A DNA stretch of 64,000 bases from Streptomyces cacaoi (GTDB lineage Bacteria; Actinomycetota; Actinomycetes; Streptomycetales; Streptomycetaceae): the NCBI RefSeq assembly GCF_006539165.1, contig NZ_BJMM01000020.1, forward strand, positions 78,849-142,848, given 5' to 3'. A program made the position numbers and the translations under genes. The notes under the pieces are model-generated. The model ran no database searches. It saw only the letters and a list, made by a program, of their open reading frames with translations, and was not told where the DNA came from. This document shows, one piece after another, positions 58,116 through 64,000 of the stretch. Each line of letters starts with the position of its first letter. The first letter of the stretch is position 1.

Positions 58116-61100
58116 ATGGCGCGCCGCAGCAAGGCACCGGCTCCGTCCCCGGGCGGCCCCCGGGCCCGCTCGCGTACGCCCGTACCCGTGCGCACCCGGC
58201 GCTCCGCCGGGGACGTGCTCAAGGCGGTCTCGGCGTTCCTGGCGCTGGCCGTGCTGCTGGTCGGGGTGCCCGGCGCGCTCGCGTACTTCATCGGCTGGCC
58301 GCTGCCCCGCCGGGTGCCCTCGCTCGACATGCTGACGGACGAGATCAGCGCGGGCGTCTTCATCAAGGTGCTCACCGTGGTGGTCTGGCTGGCCTGGGCC
58401 CAGTTCACCGCCTGTGTGCTCGTCGAGGCCCGGGCCGCGTTCTCCGGCGTGGGCCTGCCCGCCCGGGTGCCCGCCTCCGGGCCCAGCCAGTGGCTCGCCC
58501 GTCAACTGATCGCCGCCATCCTGCTGCTGGGGTCCACGGCGGGCAGCTTCGCCCCCGGCCTGGCCCAGCTGGACCACTCCGGGCGGCCCGGCACACCGGG
58601 GCAGCCCGTCGCGGCCACCGCACAGCTCACCCCAGGCCAGGGCGGCGCACACCAGACGCTGCCCGCGCACGTCGGCGGCGCACCCTCCGTCATGGGCGGA
58701 CACACGAGCTCCGCCGGTCACGGCGGGCACACCGCGGCGGCCGGCGGACCGGACGGAGCGCAGGCGCAGGCGCAGACGCGGACGCAGGGCGGGCACGGCG
58801 ACGGTGCCGCGGCCGCCGCGCAGCCCACCCGGGGCGCCCGCGCCGACTCGGCCACGAAGTTCTACCGGATCCAGCCGCCCGAGGGCCGCCACCACGACTC
58901 CCTGTGGGAGATCGCCGCACGCCACCTCGACGACGGCCGCCGCTACAAGGAGATCTACCGCCTCAACAAGGACCGGGTGCAGCCGGACGGTTCACGGCTG
59001 TCCGAGGCCAGCCTCATCCGGCCCGGCTGGATCATGGAGATGCCGGCCGACGCACACGGCGGCGAACTGGTCGAGATGCCGGACGACGCGGAGGAGTTGA
59101 CGCCGCGCGAACGACGACAGTACGAGGAGTACCAGGGCGACCGCGCTCCCGCCGCACCCGGCCCGGGCGCCTCCGAGGACCGTTCGCCCGGCACGTCCGA
59201 CGACGGTTCGCCCGGCGCCTCCGACGAGGGGCCCGGCCGCGGTGACGGCTCGGCCGACCGGGACCGCGCGGGCGGACCGGGCGGTGACGGCTCCGGCCCG
59301 CAGGAAGGGGCCGGCAGCCCCCGCGAGACGGACGAACCGGCGCAGCCCGACGAGGGCGGCGACGGGCCCTCCGAGAACATCCGGGTACCCGACGCCGAGC
59401 GCACCCCGGACCGCCAGGAGCAGTCCGTCCCGCAGGGCCCCGGCCGCTCGCCCACCGTTCCCGACGACGCCCGTCCGGACCCGGCCGACGGGAGCGGCCA
59501 CGGCGCCGCCCCGAGCCCCGGCCCCGGCATCGACGAGCCCGACGACGTCCGCCCCGGCGTCCCGGACCCGTCGGCCCCCGGCACGCCGTCCGCCGAGGGC
59601 GACGGCGACCTGTCCGACGCCGGGCTCCCGGACCCCGACGGCGACAGGCACCCCACGGACCCCGGCGCTTCCGGAGGCTCCGCCGACACCCATGACTCCG
59701 CCCCCTCAGGGGACCCCTCCGGCTCCTCCGGCAGCTCCACCGGGGATTCCTCCGGCTCTTCCGACAGCTCTTCCGACCTGGCGCACGCCGGGCTCCCGCC
59801 GGAGGAGGACGGCGCCGAGGACACCCGGGCCGGGACCCACCCGGACGCCTCCGGCTCCGGAAGCTCCAGCAGCTCCGACAACTCCGGTGACTCCGACAAG
59901 TCCGACAGCTCTGGTGACTCCGGCGGTTCACCGGGCTCCGGCGGCACCGCGCCGGGAGACGACACCTCGGCCCGGGCCCCGCGCACCGGTACGAACGCCC
60001 CTGCACAGGGCGGGAGTTCGGGCCCCGGTGCCACCTCCGACCCGGGTTCCGGCGCCGAGGCGGACGCCGGTACCGGTTCCGACTCCGGCTCCACCCCGGG
60101 CTCCGGCTCCACCGGCGACGACGGCCCCCACGGCGCGGACGACCCGAACGGCACGGAAGATCCGAACGCCGCGCGCGACCCGGACGGCACGGCGAACCCG
60201 GACGAGGCAGGGCACCCGGGCCGCGCCGACGGCACCGGCCACGTGGACGCCCCCGACCGTGCCGGCGACCCCGACCGGGCAGAAGGCACCGACCGGGCGG
60301 AAGGCGCGGGCAAGGGCGGGGGTGTGAGCGAGGACACGGGCCCCGGGACCGGCGACGGGAGTCAGCCGGGCTCCGGGTCCGGCGCCGGGTCCGACTCCGA
60401 CTCCGGCTCCGGCTCGGGGTCCGGCTCGGGCTCCGGGGCTGAGGCCCGGGGAGGCGCCGAGGAGGCCGACGAGGCCGAGGAGGCGTCCCCGGCGGCGGCC
60501 GGGAGCCGCTCGCTCGGGCTGCCCGAGGTGCTGCTCGGCTCGCCCTTGCTGGCCGCCGGCGTCCTGGCCGCCCTCGGCAGACGACGGCGCGCGGCGCTGT
60601 GGCAGGCGGCGACCGGCGCGTCACGGCGCCGGGGCCCGGGGGACGACTTCCCGCCGCCGTCCGAGTCGGCGGCCCGCGCGGAGGACGCGCTGCTGGCCGC
60701 GGCCGCCCCGGACGCCGTACGGTTCGTCGACCGTGCGCTGCGCGGACTCGCCGAGGACCTCGCGGCCCGGCACCGGGAGCCGCCCGCCGTCTACGCCGCC
60801 TGGCTCACCGACGAGGAGCTGCACCTCCAACTGGCCGCGGACGGCGGGGAGCCGCCCGCGCCGTGGCGGTTCGGGCAGGACCGCAGCTTCTGGACCATCC
60901 GGCGGGCGCACACCCGCGTCGACGTCGGCGCCGGAGTGGCCGCGCCCTATCCGGGGCTGGTCTCCCTCGGGCTGCGGGACGGGGCGCGGCTGCTGCTCAA
61001 TCTGGAGTCGCTGCCCGGCCCGGTGACCGTCGCCGGTGACGAGGAGACGCGCACGGCCGTGCTGGCCTCCCTCGCCGCCGAACTGGCCACCAGCAGCTGG

Positions 61101-62423
61101 GCGGAGGGGCTGCGCGTCACCCTCGTCGGCTTCGGCGCGGAGCTGACGGCGCTCGCCCCGGACCGGCTCCACCACGTCCCGGAGCTGGCCGGGCTGCTGG
61201 ACACGATGGAGGCGGACGCCGCGGCGGAGACCGGGCAGCGGCACGCCCCGACGGCACGGCGGCGCGCACCGCACCTGGTGCTCGTCGGGACGGCGCCGGA
61301 CGGCGACGAGACGGAGCGGCTCACCGCACTCGCCACCGAGGGTCCCGCGCTGCGCCACACGTTCACCGTGGCGCTGCCGGCCGTGGCGCAACTCCCCGAC
61401 GCCGCATGGCGGTTCACCGTCCACCCGGCCACGACAGGAGCGGAGGCCGAGGCCGCCGGGGCGGACGACGGCGCGGGCAGTGTGCTGCGCGAGCCGCGCA
61501 TGGGCCTGGAACTGCGCGCCCAGCTGCTGCCCACCGTGCAGCGGGCCGCCGTGCTGGAGCTGTTCACGGCGGCCGAGGCGACCGAGGCCGGCAGCGGGCC
61601 CGGGTTCCGCGCCGACCTCAGCGACGGCGGACGTCCCGCCGTCTACGTCCGGCTGCTCGGCTCCTACGAGGTGCACGGCCTGCCCGAGCCCCAGGAGGAA
61701 CGCAGCGCACAGCTGCACGAGGCGCTCGCGCTGCTGCTCCTGCACCGGGACGGCGTCCACCCGCGGGTGCTCGGCTCCGCGCTGTGGCCCAGGGGCGTCA
61801 CCGACGAGGTCCGCGACGCGCTGGTCGAACGGCTGCGCGCCTGGCTGGGCATCGACCCGGACGGCACACCCCGCCTGTCGACGGGGACCGGTGGACGGCT
61901 GACGCTGCGGCCCTCGGTCGTCTCCGACTGGGACGTGCTGCGCACCCTCCACCACGGCTGCACCGGAGAACGCGGCTCCCGGCTCTCGCCCGCGCTGCGC
62001 CGGCGTCAGCTCGCGGACGCCATGGAGCTGGCCCGCGGCCCGCTGCTCGCCGGTCGCCCGGCCGGCCGCTACGGCTGGCTCGCGCACGAGGACGCCGAGG
62101 CCCGGCACCCCCTGCTGGTCGTCGAGCTGGCGCTGGCGCTCTCCGCCGAACACCTCCGCGCAGGCGAGCCCGACCAGGCCGTGCACGCCGTCCGCGCCGG
62201 GCTCGGCACCGCGCCGGACGACGAGCGGCTCTGGGACGAACTGCTGCGCACCGCGCATGCGACGGGCATCGGCGAGGCGCTGGACGAGGCGGTCCGCTGG
62301 GTCACCGAGCGCAGCGCCCGGCTGCACGGCGCCGACCGCGGACTCCCGCCACGCACCGCGGCCCTCCTCACCGAACTGTCCCCCGGCCACACCCCCCACA
62401 GCCCGACGACCCCGACCCACTGA
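58116..62423 (+). CDS. Giant membrane protein with LysM, disordered and BTAD (SARP-like) domains
   Basis: The protein is 1435 residues. Residues about 30-140 hold two or three membrane helices (AVSAFLALAVLLVGVPGALAYFIG; VFIKVLTVVVWLAWAQFTACVLV; LIAAILLLGS). A LysM-like domain lies at about 248-310 (FYRIQPPEGRHHDSLWEIAARHLDDGR, RPGWIMEMP). Residues about 345-790 are an acidic Ser/Gly/Asp/Pro repeat region. A further hydrophobic segment (LGLPEVLLGSPLLAAGVLAAL) lies near 800. The C-terminal 250 residues (VYVRLLGSYEVHGLPEPQEE onward) are a bacterial transcriptional activation domain as in SARP/AfsR regulators. It follows the Tad genes by 110 bases and may control or sense the pilus. Role inferred. 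Confidence 0.82.
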   Translation: MARRSKAPAPSPGGPRARSRTPVPVRTRRSAGDVLKAVSAFLALAVLLVGVPGALAYFIGWPLPRRVPSLDMLTDEISAGVFIKVLTVVVWLAWAQFTACVLVEARAAFSGVGLPARVPASGPSQWLARQLIAAILLLGSTAGSFAPGLAQLDHSGRPGTPGQPVAATAQLTPGQGGAHQTLPAHVGGAPSVMGGHTSSAGHGGHTAAAGGPDGAQAQAQTRTQGGHGDGAAAAAQPTRGARADSATKFYRIQPPEGRHHDSLWEIAARHLDDGRRYKEIYRLNKDRVQPDGSRLSEASLIRPGWIMEMPADAHGGELVEMPDDAEELTPRERRQYEEYQGDRAPAAPGPGASEDRSPGTSDDGSPGASDEGPGRGDGSADRDRAGGPGGDGSGPQEGAGSPRETDEPAQPDEGGDGPSENIRVPDAERTPDRQEQSVPQGPGRSPTVPDDARPDPADGSGHGAAPSPGPGIDEPDDVRPGVPDPSAPGTPSAEGDGDLSDAGLPDPDGDRHPTDPGASGGSADTHDSAPSGDPSGSSGSSTGDSSGSSDSSSDLAHAGLPPEEDGAEDTRAGTHPDASGSGSSSSSDNSGDSDKSDSSGDSGGSPGSGGTAPGDDTSARAPRTGTNAPAQGGSSGPGATSDPGSGAEADAGTGSDSGSTPGSGSTGDDGPHGADDPNGTEDPNAARDPDGTANPDEAGHPGRADGTGHVDAPDRAGDPDRAEGTDRAEGAGKGGGVSEDTGPGTGDGSQPGSGSGAGSDSDSGSGSGSGSGSGAEARGGAEEADEAEEASPAAAGSRSLGLPEVLLGSPLLAAGVLAALGRRRRAALWQAATGASRRRGPGDDFPPPSESAARAEDALLAAAAPDAVRFVDRALRGLAEDLAARHREPPAVYAAWLTDEELHLQLAADGGEPPAPWRFGQDRSFWTIRRAHTRVDVGAGVAAPYPGLVSLGLRDGARLLLNLESLPGPVTVAGDEETRTAVLASLAAELATSSWAEGLRVTLVGFGAELTALAPDRLHHVPELAGLLDTMEADAAAETGQRHAPTARRRAPHLVLVGTAPDGDETERLTALATEGPALRHTFTVALPAVAQLPDAAWRFTVHPATTGAEAEAAGADDGAGSVLREPRMGLELRAQLLPTVQRAAVLELFTAAEATEAGSGPGFRADLSDGGRPAVYVRLLGSYEVHGLPEPQEERSAQLHEALALLLLHRDGVHPRVLGSALWPRGVTDEVRDALVERLRAWLGIDPDGTPRLSTGTGGRLTLRPSVVSDWDVLRTLHHGCTGERGSRLSPALRRRQLADAMELARGPLLAGRPAGRYGWLAHEDAEARHPLLVVELALALSAEHLRAGEPDQAVHAVRAGLGTAPDDERLWDELLRTAHATGIGEALDEAVRWVTERSARLHGADRGLPPRTAALLTELSPGHTPHSPTTPTH

Positions 62424-62676
62424 CCCGAACCGACCGATCCACTGACCTCGCCCCACTGACCCCCGCACCCACCGACCCACCGCTCGACCCTCCTCGCTCC
62501 ACTGACCTGGGGCCCCGGTAGCCGCAGGGCCGGCTGCGCCCCTCGTGGCAGTCGTCCGGCCGCTGCGCCCCGCGCGGTATCCGGCGGGGTCACCCTCCGG
62601 GGGACGCCGAAGGGCTCGGCGGCGGGGGAGCCTCGTACCGGTGGCCGGAGAGCCCGGCGCCGGAGAGGAGTCCACC

Positions 62677-63483
62677 GTGTCCGCCGGAACACCACCGCAG
62701 TCCGCGACCGCCCCGGACACGGACGGGGAACCGCCGGGGCTGCTTCTCACCCATGCACGCCGGTACAACGCGATGGTCGCCGTGCTGTTCGGCGGCCGGC
62801 GGTCCGCGCTGGACGCCTGGCTGGTCCGCGCGGCCGGAGTGCGGCCCGGCGACCGGGTGCTGGACGTGGGCTGCGGGCCGGGCCGTCTGGTGCGCCGGCT
62901 GGCGCGGGCGGCCGGTCCGTCCGGTGCCGTCGTGGGCGCCGATCCGTCCGGGCCGATGCTCGACCACGCCCGCCGGCACGCCGCCCGGCTGCCCACCGCG
63001 TCCTTCCACCGGGCCCCGGCCCAGGATCTGGGACTGCCCGACGCCTCCTTCGACGTCGTCACGTCCACGTTCGTGCTGCACCACGTCCCGCCCGGCGCCC
63101 GGGCCGCCGCGCTCGGGGAGATGTGCCGGGTGCTGCGCCCGGGCGGGCGGCTGCTGCTCGTCGACGCGTATCCGACGGGCGCGTTGGGTCCCCGCGTCGC
63201 CCGTCTGATGAGCCGCGTCTCCCGCCACCGCAGCGGCCGCCACCACAGCGCCCGCCAACCCCGGGAACATTCCGGGCACTCCGAGCACTCCGGGCACTCC
63301 CGGCTCTCCGGGGGCTCCGACGGCTCGGGGTACTCCGGGCACCCTGTGGACCCGTTCGCCGACACCGACGTACGCGCCCACGTGCCCACCCTGCGCACGC
63401 TGGGCCTCACCGACCTGTACACGGCCGACCGCCCGCCGTGGACCCGCTGTCTGCGCGCCGTCAAGCCGGACGGGAAGCGGTAG
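62677..63483 (+). CDS. Class I SAM-dependent methyltransferase
   Basis: The protein is 268 residues from GTG 62677, with GAGAGGAG six bases upstream. The frame is open further 5' but that part is unlike the family. VLDVGCGPGRLVRRLARAAG is motif I, VVGADPSGPMLDHARRHA motif II, DVVTSTFVLHHVPPGARAAAL motif III and VLRPGGRLLLVDAYP the post-motif: a Methyltransf_11/UbiE-like enzyme. Substrate unknown. Near residues 185-220 a Ser/Gly/His repeat (EHSGHSEHSGHSRLSGGS) is inserted before the C-terminal helix region. Confidence 0.85.
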   Translation: MSAGTPPQSATAPDTDGEPPGLLLTHARRYNAMVAVLFGGRRSALDAWLVRAAGVRPGDRVLDVGCGPGRLVRRLARAAGPSGAVVGADPSGPMLDHARRHAARLPTASFHRAPAQDLGLPDASFDVVTSTFVLHHVPPGARAAALGEMCRVLRPGGRLLLVDAYPTGALGPRVARLMSRVSRHRSGRHHSARQPREHSGHSEHSGHSRLSGGSDGSGYSGHPVDPFADTDVRAHVPTLRTLGLTDLYTADRPPWTRCLRAVKPDGKR

Positions 63484-63624
63484 CCGCACACGGAACGCCC
63501 GGCCGGTCAGGCATCCGCGCGGTGGCGCTCCTCTCCCGCACCACCGGAGGCGGCGTGAACAGCCGTGCCGGAGCGGGCCGGTGGGGCCGGGGGCTGCGGG
63601 TGGGCCGTGCGTCCGGGGAAAGAG

Positions 63625-63664
63625 CCATGGCCCGCGCCCTCGGGGGAAGAGGCGCGGGCCATGG
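63625..63664. terminator. Strong hairpin between convergent genes
   Basis: CCATGGCCCGCGCC (63625-63638) pairs perfectly with GGCGCGGGCCATGG (63651-63664) across a 12-base loop. It lies between the methyltransferase gene and the leftward LysM gene. Confidence 0.75.
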
Positions 63665-63720
63665 CGGTCCGTGCGGGGCGCGGCGGCCCCGTGTCCGGGT
63701 TTCCGGTGGAGAGCGGTGGC

Positions 63721-64000
63721 TCAGCCGACCTGGAGCTTCTGGCCCGGGAAGATGAGGTCGGCGTCGCCGCCGATGGTGGAACGGTTGTCCTCGTACAGCT
63801 TGTGCCAGTCGGTGCCGTGCGCCTCGGCGATCTTCGAGAGCGTGTCACCGGACTTGACGGTGTAGTTGCCGTGGCCGGTCTGCGGCGCCTGCTGCGGCTG
63901 CGGGGCCTGACGCTGCTGCGGCTGCTGCTGCGGCCGGCTCTGCTGCTGGGGCTGCTGCTGCTTGGGCTGGGCCTGCTGGGAGCCGCCGTCGGGGCTGACA
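63721..64000 (-). CDS. LysM-domain secreted protein, C-terminal part
   Basis: The frame is open from the right edge to a TGA at 63721-63723 and gives 93 residues; the start is outside the window. A Gln/Pro-rich linker (QAQPKQQQPQQQSRPQQQPQ) is followed by a complete LysM domain (GNYTVKSGDTLSKIAEAHGT up to LIFPGQKLQVG) at the C terminus. LysM binds peptidoglycan. In Streptomyces this layout is usual for secreted resuscitation-promoting-factor-like or transglycosylase proteins whose catalytic domain would lie upstream. That part cannot be seen, so the enzyme class is open. Confidence 0.85.
   Translation of the reverse strand, partial: VSPDGGSQQAQPKQQQPQQQSRPQQQPQQRQAPQPQQAPQTGHGNYTVKSGDTLSKIAEAHGTDWHKLYEDNRSTIGGDADLIFPGQKLQVG

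Noticed and set aside
60621..63491. A 956-codon open frame on the - strand opposite the BTAD region and methyltransferase
   Set aside because: It covers two + strand genes with clear domain motifs; the antisense translation shows no domain.

Overview
The window is a chromosomal stretch of a Streptomyces or close relative. The evidence is the very high G+C, strong third-position GC bias, frequent GTG (and two TTG) starts, ATGA/GTGA coupled genes, DUF397 with an XRE/DUF5753 regulator, a PS-10 (S37) secreted peptidase, and a Tad pilus cluster of actinobacterial layout. I saw no rRNA, tRNA, insertion sequence, integrase or CRISPR array. It reads as ordinary chromosome with several accessory-looking islands.

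Layout. 1-8.3 kb: the end of an acyl-CoA thioesterase, a phosphatase-like protein, a fused four-domain ABC exporter, a NUDIX hydrolase and a secreted S37 peptidase. 8.4-15.4 kb: a sugar-catabolic module. A LacI-family regulator with a very large low-complexity insertion, followed by a TIM-barrel epimerase, faces an operon of Gfo/Idh/MocA dehydrogenase, DUF993 aldolase-like protein and a second TIM-barrel epimerase. A perfect LacI-type palindrome lies at the predicted transcription start of that operon. 15.8-21 kb: a ribose operon read leftwards (rbsR-rbsA-rbsC-rbsB-rbsD). 21.3-25.6 kb: a RecD2-like helicase, citrate synthase, and a structured intergenic region that may encode a small RNA. 25.7-27.5 kb: a copper-chaperone-like protein, a DedA protein and a tiny HTH protein.

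27.7-34.2 kb: an inositol-type (iol) group with an IolE-like TIM barrel facing iolC, a Cgl0158-type aldolase, iolB and iolD; no iolG or iolA is present. A striking 20-bp tandem repeat precedes iolB. 34.2-47 kb: a FUSC membrane protein bracketed by four copies of a dispersed hairpin element, a VOC protein, an SDR enzyme coupled to a repetitive membrane protein, an SseB/DUF1266 protein, a secreted beta-propeller-like protein, a P-loop kinase-like protein and NhaA. 47-49.3 kb: two tandemly duplicated DUF397 genes, their XRE regulator, and a divergent group of three very small genes. 49.3-50.4 kb has no convincing gene.

50.4-62.4 kb: a Tad/Flp pilus operon (CpaB/SAF, CpaE-like, CpaF, TadB, TadC, Flp-type pilin, TadE, TadF-like, TadG-like), most genes overlapping by 4 bp. 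It is followed by a 1435-residue membrane protein with LysM, a long disordered stretch and a BTAD (SARP-like) domain. 62.6-64 kb: a methyltransferase and the C-terminal part of a LysM protein.

A recurring oddity is the number of otherwise ordinary proteins with long Gly/Ala/Pro/Asp/Ser-rich insertions or tails. These include LacI, IolC, DedA, SDR, its membrane partner, NhaA, CpaE, TadB, the LysM-BTAD protein and the methyltransferase. All names are from reading sequence motifs by eye; no database search was run.
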